Source: Bacteroidales bacterium UBA4893 (GTDB taxonomy: Bacteria; Bacteroidota; Bacteroidia; Bacteroidales; P3). Taken from it: 47,909 nucleotides of DNA. The notes beneath the pieces were generated by a model. That model did no database searches. It was not told the origin of the DNA and was given only the letters and a program-made list of their open reading frames with translations. Shown piece by piece: positions 1 to 9,200 of the stretch. Positions within the stretch are counted from its first letter, which is position 1; each line of letters begins with the position of its first letter. The position numbers and the translations under genes are program-made. Location of the stretch: the NCBI GenBank assembly GCA_002399025.1, contig DHCV01000002.1:45531-93439 (forward strand). Direction: 5' to 3'.

Positions 1-3000
1 ATAGTTGCTCCATAGGTTGTATCAGCTGATGTTCTAGCATAAGCTTTAACCTCATAACTTGTATTTGCTGTTAAGCCTGCTAAATTATATGTAAGAGTTG
101 TTCCTGTTACAGGTTGCATTGTCCAAGTGGTTGCAGTAGCTTCTTTCCATGCAAATCCCTTTGCTAAAATTGTTCTTGTGCCTGCTGTAAATGTTCCATT
201 AAGTGTTGCGGTAGTTTGAGTAATTGCCGTTACTGGTGAAGTTACAACTGTTGGAGGTGTATGTTCGGTTTGGAATTGCAATGGAACCCATTCTGAATAA
301 TGATTAACTCCACAAACTGCTCTAACATAAACGGTATTATTTGTACCTGGTGTTAAGTCTGTCAATTGGTATGAAGCATTAGTAACCTCAACTGGTGTCC
401 CTGTTAAGCCAAGTCTTACTTCCCATGTTGTTTCATTTTCACCAGCTGTCCATTCTATATCGGCAGTAGTTTGACTAATATTTGAAGCTGTAAGAGCAGT
501 TGGGTCTAAACATGCAATTTCTAAATGTAAATCATCTATTGTCAAATAATATGGTGTAGTATTTGATTTAGCGAAAATACCTATATTATAATTACCGCTT
601 GTTGGTACTGTAAAGACTCCTGTGTATTTTTGATATGTGGTATTTGTTAATCCTGATGTAAGTGGGGTTCCAATAGCAGATACAAAGGTTGTTGTATCTA
701 CTGCATTGTATAAGCCTGCTGAAAGTTCTTGCCATCCTGAAAGTCCATCAGTAACATAATAGAAAGAGAATCTATATTGCTCCCCTGCTGTTAAATCAAA
801 TTCAGGAGTAAATAATCTATTCCAACAACCCCATACAAAATAAGCATAATTGCTTCCTGTATGTGCAGAACGATTATAAGTTGTAGATACAATACCTGTT
901 GTTAGTTTAGTTGCTGTTGCTCCCATTTTAGTAAAACAAGTTGGTAAATTTCCAGCAGCTCCAATATTTTCAAAACTTTCTTCCCATGGTAATTCTGTAA
1001 TTGCTCCACATGCAGTACTGAAATGACTTGTAACAGCCATACTGTAATCAGTTGGTGAACATTCCGCAGTGATTCTCACTTGATAGAGTGAAGAATGATC
1101 TAATGGAGATAGGATAAAGGCTGAATTTGTAGTCGCAGTTTGGGAAAGCCATGTTGTTCCATCTAAAGAGTATTCAACTAACCAAGAAGTGGCTGTACCA
1201 TTTTCTGTCCAAGATAGGGTTGCACTTGATGCGGTTGTTGTATCTATTACAATATTTGATACAGATGCACAAGTTTGTGGTATAATTGAAATATTATCTA
1301 TTGCAACAGGAGGTTGTGTCCCACTACTTCCATCATTTCTCCAAACAAAAACTAATCTTTGCATTGAATTTTGATATTGTGAAGCAGGTAGTAGTAATGA
1401 TCTTGTCTGCCAATCTGCTTGTAGATTTAATCTATTAATAATCTCTGATCCTCCAACAGGAAATTCTGTTTCTGGAACAGATTGATCAATTGGAAGAGTG
1501 TAAACTCTTAAATAATCATAACTCGATTCTCCACCGCCCATCCAGTCAAATGAAAGAGCATATTCAGCAGCAGGAGAGGTTCCAAAATCTATTAAAGCTG
1601 AAGCGTATGCATAGGTTTGAGAACTCCTATAATATCTATGAGTTAATCCTAATGAATCACTAATATAAAGAGCATTTCCTGTTTCTTCTGGATGATTTAT
1701 TACTGAACCAATAAACCATTTATTAGTATCAGGATTAGTAAATGTCCATTCGCTAATATTACTTAAATCATTGAAGTTTTGTATATATGGAAGAGTTTGT
1801 ACAGGTTCAATATTTGGTATAATAACACTATCCAATTGAGACCATGCTCCTCCACAAGCTTGACGTACAGAAACAAAATATTTGCTACCTGAGGTTAAGC
1901 TATTTATTATGTAAGGAACTTCTGATGCTGATGCAATTGGAATTATGGTTGCAGTGCTTGGGTCAAAACTTGCTGCATCATCAGCTGTACCATAAGCTAA
2001 CTCCCAAGTTCCTCCTTCCTCAGCATTATCAGTTGAAAAGTTTACCTTCATTGAAGTAAAAGTAAGAGCAGTTGCATCAACATTATATACTTCTGGGCAT
2101 AAAGGGATTTCGTTAATAGAAAAATTATCTATATACATATAATTATCACCATTAGAAACTGTACTTTCTGCATATATTCCTATTTTACAAATTCCTGTAT
2201 ATGGTTGTTGAGATGAATCTAATAGTTTTATGGTTATATGAGTTGCTGCTGGTCCAAAATTAGAATAATTTTTATCTAAATCACTATCTCCATCATACCA
2301 AATTGTTGCATTTGCTGATGACCATGTTAATCCATTATCTAAAGAAACTACAACTGCAAACTTATCGTCTGGTGCAGCCGCAGGAGTAGATGTAGGTGCT
2401 CCACTATAGGCTGACAAAGCAACATCCATTTCAACTTGGTATTGAGTAGTTCCATCTCCTAAATCTAATGATGGAGAGATAACCCAATAATTAAAAGAAG
2501 TTCCGTAAACATTAGCTCTTAAAACAGTATCTAAAACATTGGAATGTGCCCATCCACTTGTTGATGGAGAAAGTGTTGAATCTAATAAAGCACTCATTCT
2601 AGTCCAACATGTTGGTTCTATAAAAATGGATGATTGGAAGTTTTCAGTATATGGAAGTGTGGCAGGAGTACAATTTGTTCTAAATGTTATAGGAAGAGTT
2701 GGATCAGAAAAAGTTCCATCACCACAATCTGTTCTCATATAAACACTATATCTTGTATTTGGAATAAGGGTAGTTAATGTATGCGGAGAGGCAGTTGCTT
2801 GAATTGTTTCAATAGTATTAGTTGATAGATTTTCTAAGATTATTTCCCAAGCATTATCAGTAGTATTTGCTGCCTCCCAAGTTAAATTTGCTTGATCATA
2901 TCCAACATTTGATACAACTAAATCTGTTGGAGGGAAACATGTTGGTAATGCACTTATCTTTACATCATCAATATAAACACTTCCATTTGCAATTTTCTTT

Positions 3001-4340
3001 CTAACAAATGCCAAGCGATAATCTCCACTCAATGAACTAAGATTAACTTCAATTTCTGCGTATGCAGTTGTAAGTAAGGTGTCTAATGAAGCAATTAATA
3101 CAAAATTACTATTAGCTCCATTCCAATCTTCAGCTGAAACATCCATTGCATAGACTAATAAATCTGGATTATATAAAGAGGAAGATTTCTTAGACCAGAA
3201 ATTTAATCTTTCATTACCTGTCAAAGTAATTATAGGAGAAACTAACCAATCATTATTATTATAAGATGCTGTAGTAGCAGTTGCTGATGAATAACCATAC
3301 ATGTACGCAGCACCGTTTCCATTATTTGAAGAAGTGCTTCTTTGCCAATAGTATGATGAAGTATTTAATGAATCTATAACAAACCAACAATATGGAGCTG
3401 GTTTATTTCCCGGGACAACAGCAACAGTATTAAAAGCATCTTCAAAACCTTCTATCCATGGAAATTGAGTAATTGTTCCACATGCTGTTCTTAAGCTAAT
3501 AATGGAAGAAAGAGCCGATGTACATTCTGGAGTTACTCTAATATTATATTGAGTATTTGCATTAAGATTAGTAATTACATGTGTATTGCCAGAGATTCCA
3601 GGAATTAATGTTGCATCTGCCCATTCTTGAGAGCTTGTTTTGTATTCAATTAAATAAGATGCTACATCAATATTGGCATCCCAAGTTATTGTAGCTTGAT
3701 TAGGCAATACGTTAGAATATGCTAAATTTGATGGAGCAAAACAAAAACCAGGATCTGCTGGTGTTATGACAAATTTAGTATTAGGTCTTGAAGCGCCAAA
3801 ACCTTTATTTGATGCAGCAGGTGCAGATGGATCAATATCATTATCATCTTGATAATAATACAAACAAGATGCAAAACTTGATGTATGTGATTGCCATGAA
3901 CGAGAAGCATAATTTCCTGTATTTTTATCAATAGCAATTAATAAATTATCAATCCCATTATATAAAAAAGGAGTTGTTAAAGTAATATAATTCCATCCAT
4001 GATTAAAAGTAACTGTGCCACTAAAAATCTGTGTAAGATTTGCAAGCGGCTCAAAATCTGTATTAGAAACAAATGCAGTTTTTGTTGTATTTCCCGCATA
4101 TATTACAATATCCTCTGTTCTAGCAGATGTACTTGTCATGTAATATGCAATTTGAGAAATTGTTCCACCCATAATTTCAGATGAACTATAGATGGTTTGA
4201 GTGTAACTATAATCATAGTTACAATGCATTGGGACATAAGACGTGGTAGATGTGCCACTACCAATAGTAATTTCGCCTTGCGACCAACCTTGAATAGCAA
4301 ACATTATCGTTGCTATCATTAAAAATAATAATCGTTTCAT
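1..4340 (-). CDS. Large secreted FN3 / cleaved-adhesin repeat protein, 3' end outside window
   Basis: The frame is open from an ATG at 4338-4340 to the left edge: 1446 codons with no stop. The C-terminus is missing, so a T9SS sorting domain cannot be checked. An N-terminal signal peptide (MKRLLFLMIATIMFAIQG) is followed by a globular region to about residue 197. Then a repeating pair of modules begins: fibronectin type III (FN3) domains starting near residues 198, 465, 745, 1022, 1275 and 1360, separated by four cleaved-adhesin / choice-of-anchor-J (MAM-like) domains near 285-465, 553-745, 843-1022 and 1108-1275. These start with phrases such as FPWIEGFE, LPYTENF, LPYIQNF and LPWEESFE. Related modules occur in gingipain adhesin regions and many T9SS cargo proteins, so a cell-surface or secreted binding role is inferred. 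A promoter at 4403-4435 supports the start. Ligand unknown. Confidence 0.85.
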   Translation of the reverse strand, partial: MKRLLFLMIATIMFAIQGWSQGEITIGSGTSTTSYVPMHCNYDYSYTQTIYSSSEIMGGTISQIAYYMTSTSARTEDIVIYAGNTTKTAFVSNTDFEPLANLTQIFSGTVTFNHGWNYITLTTPFLYNGIDNLLIAIDKNTGNYASRSWQSHTSSFASCLYYYQDDNDIDPSAPAASNKGFGASRPNTKFVITPADPGFCFAPSNLAYSNVLPNQATITWDANIDVASYLIEYKTSSQEWADATLIPGISGNTHVITNLNANTQYNIRVTPECTSALSSIISLRTACGTITQFPWIEGFEDAFNTVAVVPGNKPAPYCWFVIDSLNTSSYYWQRSTSSNNGNGAAYMYGYSSATATTASYNNNDWLVSPIITLTGNERLNFWSKKSSSLYNPDLLVYAMDVSAEDWNGANSNFVLIASLDTLLTTAYAEIEVNLSSLSGDYRLAFVRKKIANGSVYIDDVKISALPTCFPPTDLVVSNVGYDQANLTWEAANTTDNAWEIILENLSTNTIETIQATASPHTLTTLIPNTRYSVYMRTDCGDGTFSDPTLPITFRTNCTPATLPYTENFQSSIFIEPTCWTRMSALLDSTLSPSTSGWAHSNVLDTVLRANVYGTSFNYWVISPSLDLGDGTTQYQVEMDVALSAYSGAPTSTPAAAPDDKFAVVVSLDNGLTWSSANATIWYDGDSDLDKNYSNFGPAATHITIKLLDSSQQPYTGICKIGIYAESTVSNGDNYMYIDNFSINEIPLCPEVYNVDATALTFTSMKVNFSTDNAEEGGTWELAYGTADDAASFDPSTATIIPIASASEVPYIINSLTSGSKYFVSVRQACGGAWSQLDSVIIPNIEPVQTLPYIQNFNDLSNISEWTFTNPDTNKWFIGSVINHPEETGNALYISDSLGLTHRYYRSSQTYAYASALIDFGTSPAAEYALSFDWMGGGESSYDYLRVYTLPIDQSVPETEFPVGGSEIINRLNLQADWQTRSLLLPASQYQNSMQRLVFVWRNDGSSGTQPPVAIDNISIIPQTCASVSNIVIDTTTASSATLSWTENGTATSWLVEYSLDGTTWLSQTATTNSAFILSPLDHSSLYQVRITAECSPTDYSMAVTSHFSTACGAITELPWEESFENIGAAGNLPTCFTKMGATATKLTTGIVSTTYNRSAHTGSNYAYFVWGCWNRLFTPEFDLTAGEQYRFSFYYVTDGLSGWQELSAGLYNAVDTTTFVSAIGTPLTSGLTNTTYQKYTGVFTVPTSGNYNIGIFAKSNTTPYYLTIDDLHLEIACLDPTALTASNISQTTADIEWTAGENETTWEVRLGLTGTPVEVTNASYQLTDLTPGTNNTVYVRAVCGVNHYSEWVPLQFQTEHTPPTVVTSPVTAITQTTATLNGTFTAGTRTILAKGFAWKEATATTWTMQPVTGTTLTYNLAGLTANTSYEVKAYARTSADTTYGAT

Positions 4341-4402
4341 AAAAACCTATTTTAAATTAATAAACTTTCTATACATTAAATTTATAGAATATATTTAGTG
4401 TG

Positions 4403-4435
4403 CAAAGTTAAAGCATTAATAATTTAAAAACCAAA
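4403..4435 (-). promoter_or_regulatory. Bacteroidota-type promoter for the large adhesin-like gene
   Basis: Read on the minus strand, TTTG (4432-4435) and TAACTTTG (4403-4410) are separated by 21 bp. This matches the -33 TTTG / -7 TAnnTTTG consensus of Bacteroidota. Transcription would start near 4395, giving a leader of about 55 nt before the ATG at 4340. Confidence 0.6.
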
Positions 4436-4845
4436 TTTTTTGTGGGAAATAATTTCATTTTTTAGAAATCCATAAGAACTCAATGAGTTATAGATATTAA
4501 AAGACAATTCAAAACAAAATAAGATTTAATGTAAATAAGATATGTTCAATGAGTTTTACTTAAGCAATAAGCCTATTAGTTTTATCTAAGATTAGAATAA
4601 GGTTTTAAATTTTTAAAACGAAGTTTTAATCTATCAAAACTTCGTTTCATTTTTATGTAATCGCATTATTTCGGAACTAATCTTTAATGCATTAACATAA
4701 TGATCTATATAAAAAAACTTGTGCAAAATAGATAGGTTGTGTAAGAAATCGATAATATTAGTTAAACACAGAGAAATAATATATGCTATTAGAAAATAAC
4801 CATAATCTTACTACTATGTAAATATTTGCACACAGCTGTAAATAA
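4436..4845. other. Intergenic region without a gene
   Basis: AT-rich spacer between the rplQ terminator and the adhesin promoter. No plausible ORF is seen on either strand. It holds one strong hairpin and 21-bp periodic repeat at about 4605-4652 (listed separately) and two loose copies of CAATGAGTT near 4480 and 4548. Nothing else is recognised. Confidence 0.6.
4605..4652. repeat. Degenerate 21-bp-period repeat with perfect 12-bp hairpin
   Basis: AAACGAAGTTTT (4616-4627) and AAAACTTCGTTT (4636-4647) form a perfect 12-bp inverted repeat with an 8-nt loop. Read on the minus strand it parses as GAAGTTTTGAT, AGATTAAAAC, TTCGTTTTAAA, AATTTAAAAC: an 11-bp core plus 10-bp linker, as in the arrays at 24441-24535 and 38656-38750. 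It lies 3' of the rplQ terminator. Confidence 0.55.
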
Positions 4846-4883
4846 AAAAAACGTTGTTCAATTAGATTAGAACAACGTTTTTT
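4846..4883 (-). terminator. Intrinsic terminator of the ribosomal superoperon
   Basis: A perfect 14-bp stem (4846-4859 with 4870-4883) encloses a 10-nt loop. On the minus strand it ends in a run of T. It lies 28 nt after the rplQ stop codon. Confidence 0.85.
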
Positions 4884-4910
4884 AGGATAGTATTAATCAA
4901 AAAGTATAGC

Positions 4911-5474
4911 TTATTCTGATTTTTCTTCAGTTTCTGGAGTTTGTTCAGCAGATTGTTCAACTTCGTTCTTAACTTCCTCAACAGTGTTAGCTTGTTCAAG
5001 ATTATTTTCTTCAGCCTTTGCTTCTACATTGTTTAATTCTGCATTTTCTGTTTTCTTTGTTCTTCCTCTACGAGTTGTTTTTGCTTTTGCTGGTTTTGCG
5101 TCCTTTAATAGGTTCTCATTATAATCTACCAATTCCATCATAACCATTTCTGCTCCATCTCCTTGACGACGACCCACCTTTAATATTCTTGTATATCCGC
5201 CATTTCTTGTTGCAACTTTTCCAGATATTTCTCTAAAAAGTTCTGTAACAGCTTCTTTGTTTTGAAGATAACTAAATACTATACGTCTTTGATGTGTTGA
5301 ATCAGTTTTTGATTTTGTGATTAATGGTTCAACATATCCTCTTAAAGCTCTTGCTTTGGCTAAAGTGGTTTCAATTCTTTTATGTAATATTAATGATGAA
5401 GCCATATTTGAAAGCATAGCCGCTCTATGTGCCTGCGTTCTTGATAATTTATTTATTTTGCAACCGTGTCTCAT
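4911..5474 (-). CDS. rplQ: 50S ribosomal protein L17
   Basis: L17 of the large subunit, 187 aa. Residues 1 to about 118 match the L17 core (MRHGCKINKLSRTQAHRAAM at the N-terminus; NGGYTRILKVGRRQGDGAEM later). The remaining 65-70 residues are a low-complexity tail, first basic (RRGRTKK), then rich in Glu, Asn and Gln. Such C-terminal extensions are common in Bacteroidota L17 and probably disordered. It is the last gene of the superoperon, 5 nt after rpoA and followed by a strong terminator. Confidence 0.97.
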   Translation of the reverse strand: MRHGCKINKLSRTQAHRAAMLSNMASSLILHKRIETTLAKARALRGYVEPLITKSKTDSTHQRRIVFSYLQNKEAVTELFREISGKVATRNGGYTRILKVGRRQGDGAEMVMMELVDYNENLLKDAKPAKAKTTRRGRTKKTENAELNNVEAKAEENNLEQANTVEEVKNEVEQSAEQTPETEEKSE

Positions 5475-5479
5475 TTCTC

Positions 5480-6472
5480 TTATTCTTTTTCTAATTTATA
5501 TTTCGCAATATTCATTCCAAATTCAAGTCCTTTGGATTTTACAAGATTTTCTAATTCTGTAAGTGATTTTCTACCAAAATTACGGAATTTTAATAGGTCA
5601 GCTTTGTTGAAAGATACTAAATCTCCTAAAGTTTCAACCTCTGCAGATTTTAAACAATTAAGAGCTCTAACTGATAAATCCAAATCAGTTAATTTTGATT
5701 TTAACACTTGACGTATGTGGAGAGTAGTTTCGTCAAACTCTTCAGTTAATGGTTTAGCTTCAGTCTGAAGTGAAATTTTTTCATCAGAAAAAAGCATAAA
5801 GTGTTGAATTAGTATAGAGGCGGCTTCAGTGAGCGCGTCTTTAGGAGTTATAGAACCATCAGTAGTTATTTCTAAAACTAACTTATCATAATCAGTTTTT
5901 TGTTCAACACGAAAGTTTTCAACATCATACATAACATTTTTGATTGGAGTATGAATTGAGTCTATTGCAATAGTGTTTAGAACATCATTTGAATTAATGT
6001 TTTCCTCTGATGATACATACCCTCTTCCTTTTTCAATTCTTAGAGTAATGTTTAGAGTAACATTAGGTTCCATTTGGCATATTTCAAAATCTGTATTTAT
6101 AACTTGAAAATTATTCAAATGTTTATTGATATCACCTGCCTTAAACACATTCTTTCCAGTGATAGTAAAATTAATTACTTCACTTTCTTCATCTTCAATT
6201 TGACGTTTAAAACGTAGTTGTTTCAGATTTAAAATAATTTCAGTCATATCTTCAATCACACCTGGAATTGTCGCAAATTCATGCTCAACTCCTTCAATGC
6301 GAATAGAAGTAATTGCAAAACCTTCTAAGGATGATATTAAAATTCTACGCAAAGCGTTTCCTATAGTATCTCCGTAGCCTGGTTCAAGCGGACGAAATTC
6401 AAACTTCCCATGAAAATCATCTGACTCTATCATTATAACCTTGTCAGGTTGTTGAAAAGCTAATATTGACAT
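5480..6472 (-). CDS. rpoA: DNA-directed RNA polymerase subunit alpha
   Basis: Alpha subunit of RNA polymerase, 330 aa from the ATG at 6470-6472 (MSILAFQQPDKVIM). A longer in-frame start at 6517 would add 15 unrelated residues and overlap rpsD; Bacteroidota RpoA begins at the MSILAF-like position. The N-terminal dimerisation domain contains GYGDTIGNALRRILISSLEG. The C-terminal domain has the helix-hairpin-helix region near LKFRNFGRKSLTELENLV, which binds UP elements and activators. It sits between rpsD and rplQ, the usual end of the alpha operon. Confidence 0.96.
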   Translation of the reverse strand: MSILAFQQPDKVIMIESDDFHGKFEFRPLEPGYGDTIGNALRRILISSLEGFAITSIRIEGVEHEFATIPGVIEDMTEIILNLKQLRFKRQIEDEESEVINFTITGKNVFKAGDINKHLNNFQVINTDFEICQMEPNVTLNITLRIEKGRGYVSSEENINSNDVLNTIAIDSIHTPIKNVMYDVENFRVEQKTDYDKLVLEITTDGSITPKDALTEAASILIQHFMLFSDEKISLQTEAKPLTEEFDETTLHIRQVLKSKLTDLDLSVRALNCLKSAEVETLGDLVSFNKADLLKFRNFGRKSLTELENLVKSKGLEFGMNIAKYKLEKE

Positions 6473-6494
6473 TTCTTTATAATTTAATAATCTA

Positions 6495-7100
6495 TTACTT
6501 AGAGTATAACTCAACAATTAATTGTTCATTGATATTTTCTGGAATATCAGAACGTTCAGGATAATTCATAAATTTACCATTCATTTGAGAAAGATCGAAA
6601 TCTAACCATGAATAGCGATTAACAGTTCCTTCTAATGATTCAGTGATTATTTGAAGTGACTTTGAACGTTCGCGAACGCTTACAACATCTCCTGGCTTTA
6701 GTAAGTATGAAGGAATATTAACTAACTCTCCATTTACTAAAATGTGGCGATGAGAAACTAATTGACGTGCTTGATCTCTAGTTTTTCCTATTCCTAAACG
6801 ATAAACAACATTATCAAGACGTGATTCAATTAATTGTAATAACACAATACCAGTAATTCCTCCTTTACGTGAAGCTTTTTCAAAAATATTACGGAATTGT
6901 CTTTCCAAAATGCCATAAGTATATTTAGCTTTTTGTTTTTCATTAAGCTGAATTCCATATTCTGATTGTTTAGCTCTACGTTTACTTTGTCCGTGTTGTC
7001 CTGGACGATAATTCTTTTTATCAAGGGTTTTATCAAAACCAAAAATTGGTTCTCTGAATTTTCTTGCTATTTTGGTTTTTGGTCCAATATATCTTGCCAT
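6495..7100 (-). CDS. rpsD: 30S ribosomal protein S4
   Basis: Primary 16S rRNA-binding protein of the small subunit, 201 aa, normal length. The N-terminus MARYIGPKTKIARKFREPIF is the Bacteroidota form without zinc-binding cysteines. The S4 RNA-binding fold spans roughly residues 92-155 (RLDNVVYRLGIGKTRDQARQ, then HRHILVNGELV). In other bacteria S4 represses its own operon, but no such site is recognised here. It lies between rpsK and rpoA. Confidence 0.97.
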   Translation of the reverse strand: MARYIGPKTKIARKFREPIFGFDKTLDKKNYRPGQHGQSKRRAKQSEYGIQLNEKQKAKYTYGILERQFRNIFEKASRKGGITGIVLLQLIESRLDNVVYRLGIGKTRDQARQLVSHRHILVNGELVNIPSYLLKPGDVVSVRERSKSLQIITESLEGTVNRYSWLDFDLSQMNGKFMNYPERSDIPENINEQLIVELYSK

Positions 7101-7131
7101 ATCTATTTTTTCTTTAAATCAAATAATATTA

Positions 7132-7521
7132 TTATACTCTTCTTCTTTTTGGAGGGCGACAACCATTGTGTGGAACTGGTGTCACATCAGTAATTTCCAA
7201 TACTTCAATACCGCAAGTATTAATTGCTCTAATTGCAGATTCTCTTCCTGCACCTGGACCTTTTACAAAAACTTTTACTTTTCTTAAGCCATAATCAAAA
7301 GCTACTTTTGAACAGTCTTCAGCAGCCATTTGCGAAGCATAAGGTGTGTTTTTCTTAGAACCCCTAAAACCCATTTTACCTGCAGATGACCATGAAATTA
7401 CTTGACCTGCATTATTAGTTAGAGAAACAATACAATTATTAAACGATGCAAAAATGAACGCTTTTCCTTGAGGCTCAACTTTTACTACTCTTTTCTTTGT
7501 TGGTTTAGAACTTTTTGCCAT
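7132..7521 (-). CDS. rpsK: 30S ribosomal protein S11
   Basis: S11 of the 30S platform, 129 aa. It has the family core (FASFNNCIVSLTN, SAGKMGFRGSKKNTPYASQ) and the typical C-terminus PVPHNGCRPPKRRRV. It lies between rpsM and rpsD in standard alpha-operon order. A 93-nt spacer separates it from rpsM; no clear hairpin was found there. Confidence 0.97.
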   Translation of the reverse strand: MAKSSKPTKKRVVKVEPQGKAFIFASFNNCIVSLTNNAGQVISWSSAGKMGFRGSKKNTPYASQMAAEDCSKVAFDYGLRKVKVFVKGPGAGRESAIRAINTCGIEVLEITDVTPVPHNGCRPPKRRRV

Positions 7522-7614
7522 AATGTTCTTTAAATTTCCTTTTTATTAATTTTATAAATACAGATGTTCCAAAAATATATTATAGATAATCCACATCTGC
7601 TGAGTAATTATTTA

Positions 7615-7992
7615 TTATTTAGTTGCTTTCTTTTTGTTAGCAACAGTTTTCTTTCTTCCTTTACGTGTACGTGCATTGTTCTTAGTACTCTGCCCACGAA
7701 GAGGTAAACCAATACGATGACGAATACCTCGATAGCATCCGATATCCATCAAACGTTTAATGTTCATTTGAACTTCTGAACGCAATGCTCCTTCAACTTT
7801 AATCTCATCATTAATGATTGTTCTAATCGCATTTTGTTCATCATCAGTCCATTCACTTACCTTTTTGTCTTCACTTATTCCAGCTTTTGATAAAATTTGA
7901 GAAGCAGTACTTCTGCCTATTCCATAAATATATGTTAAGCCTATAACTCCTCTTTTATTCTTTGGTAAGTCGATACCTGCAATTCTTGCCAT
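7615..7992 (-). CDS. rpsM: 30S ribosomal protein S13
   Basis: S13 of the 30S head, which contacts the large subunit and tRNA; 125 aa. The N-terminus MARIAGIDLPKNKRGVIGLT and helix-hairpin segment YIYGIGRSTASQIL are diagnostic. The basic RNA-contacting stretch is RHRIGLPLRGQSTKNNARTR, followed by a lysine-rich C-terminus. It follows rpmJ by 26 nt. Confidence 0.97.
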   Translation of the reverse strand: MARIAGIDLPKNKRGVIGLTYIYGIGRSTASQILSKAGISEDKKVSEWTDDEQNAIRTIINDEIKVEGALRSEVQMNIKRLMDIGCYRGIRHRIGLPLRGQSTKNNARTRKGRKKTVANKKKATK

Positions 7993-8018
7993 AAATTTAT
8001 ATATTGTTAAATTACTAA

Positions 8019-8135
8019 TTATCCTTGTCTTTGTTTATACTTAGGATTTTTTTTGTTAATAACATAAACCACCCCTTTTCTGCGTACTATGATACACTCT
8101 GGTGATCTTTTTTTTACTGATGTTCTAACTTTCAT
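8019..8135 (-). CDS. rpmJ: 50S ribosomal protein L36
   Basis: A 38-codon gene starting MKVRTSVKKRSPECIIVRRK and ending NPKYKQRQG, a full-length L36. Only one cysteine remains of the zinc ribbon seen in the C+ form (CxxC...C/H). This is therefore the zinc-independent C- type, as in the S14 of this operon. It lies between infA and rpsM, the standard position. Confidence 0.95.
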   Translation of the reverse strand: MKVRTSVKKRSPECIIVRRKGVVYVINKKNPKYKQRQG

Positions 8136-8161
8136 GGTCGGTAAAATGTTTATTATTTTTT

Positions 8162-8380
8162 TTATTTATGTCTATAAGATATTCTCCCTTTTGTTAAATC
8201 ATAAGGAGACATTTCAACTTGTACTTTATCACCAGGCAAAATCTTAATATAATGCATTCTCATCTTCCCAGAAATATGAGCAATTATTACGTGCCCATTT
8301 TCCAGTTCAACTTTGAACATTGCATTTCCAAGAGATTCTATTACAATACCATCTAATTGTATTGAAGCTTGTTTTGCCAT
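8162..8380 (-). CDS. infA: Translation initiation factor IF-1
   Basis: IF-1 binds the 30S A site during initiation. At 72 aa it is the exact family length. The single S1/OB-fold is visible: IQLDGIVIESLGNAMFKVEL, then NGHVIIAHISGKMRMHYIKI and GDKVQVEMSPYDLTKGRISY. It starts one base after the map stop codon, suggesting translational coupling. Confidence 0.97.
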   Translation of the reverse strand: MAKQASIQLDGIVIESLGNAMFKVELENGHVIIAHISGKMRMHYIKILPGDKVQVEMSPYDLTKGRISYRHK

Positions 8381-8381
8381 A

Positions 8382-9176
8382 TTAAACTAATACTAAGTTA
8401 TTATTTTGTTTTATTGTATTTTCTATTTCTTCAAAACTTGATAGCACCAAAGGTCCTTCTTTTGTAATTGCAACATCATGTTCAAAATGTGCTGCATTTG
8501 AAAAATCTCTGGTCCTACATGTCCATCCATCACTTTCAAAAACTACTGCTCTATCACCTAAAGTTATCATTGGTTCAATCGCAATTACCATGCCCTCTTT
8601 AAATTTCACACCACTTCCTGCCTTACCATAATTTGGAACTTCTGGTTTTTCATGCATTTTTTTCCCTACTCCATGACCACAAAGTTCCCTAACTACTCCG
8701 TATCCATGTCTTTCACAATATGACTGAATAGCAAAACTCAAATCTCCAATTCTATTTCCAATAATACATTGTTCAATGCCTTTCATTAAAGACTCCTTAG
8801 TTATCTTCATAAGATTAATTGTCTTTTCATTTGCACCATTAAGTGCAAAAGTATAAGCCGAGTCCCCTATCCATCCATCTAAATCCGTTCCACAGTCAAT
8901 TGAAACAATATCTCCTTCTTTAAGTTCCCTTTTCCCAGGTATTCCATGTACAACAACTTCATTTACTGAGATACATAAAGATGCTGGATATCCATAATAA
9001 CCTTTAAAGGCTGGTATTGCATTATTGTCTTTTATATACTGCTCAGCAATCTTATCCAAATCTTCTGTTAAAACACCGGGCTTAATGTATTTTGCAACTT
9101 CAGCTAATGTATTTCCAACTAAAAGAGCACTTTTTCTTAAACTTTCAATCTCAAATTTTGTCCTTAAATTTATCAT
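8382..9176 (-). CDS. map: Methionine aminopeptidase, type I
   Basis: Removes the initiator methionine from nascent proteins; 264 aa, pita-bread fold. The five metal ligands are D94 (VSIDCG), D105 (WIGDSAY), H168 (GHGVGKKMHE), E201 (IAIEPM) and E232 (HFEHDVAIT). H77 (VVHGIP) matches the substrate-binding histidine. There is no N-terminal SH3 or zinc-finger extension, so it is the bacterial type Ia form. Its place between secY and infA is the common Bacteroidota arrangement. Confidence 0.96.
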   Translation of the reverse strand: MINLRTKFEIESLRKSALLVGNTLAEVAKYIKPGVLTEDLDKIAEQYIKDNNAIPAFKGYYGYPASLCISVNEVVVHGIPGKRELKEGDIVSIDCGTDLDGWIGDSAYTFALNGANEKTINLMKITKESLMKGIEQCIIGNRIGDLSFAIQSYCERHGYGVVRELCGHGVGKKMHEKPEVPNYGKAGSGVKFKEGMVIAIEPMITLGDRAVVFESDGWTCRTRDFSNAAHFEHDVAITKEGPLVLSSFEEIENTIKQNNNLVLV

Positions 9177-9200
9177 TTTGTATTTTCAAAGAGCAATGAA

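Noticed and set aside
1189..2742. Plus-strand open frames of 61-71 codons at 1189, 1844 and 2539
   Set aside because: They lie antisense to the continuous adhesin-like frame, have no start context or family features, and are explained by its codon bias.
6473..6517. Upstream in-frame ATG of rpoA giving a 345-residue protein
   Set aside because: The extra 15 residues overlap rpsD and do not match the RpoA N-terminus, which starts at MSILAFQQPDKV.
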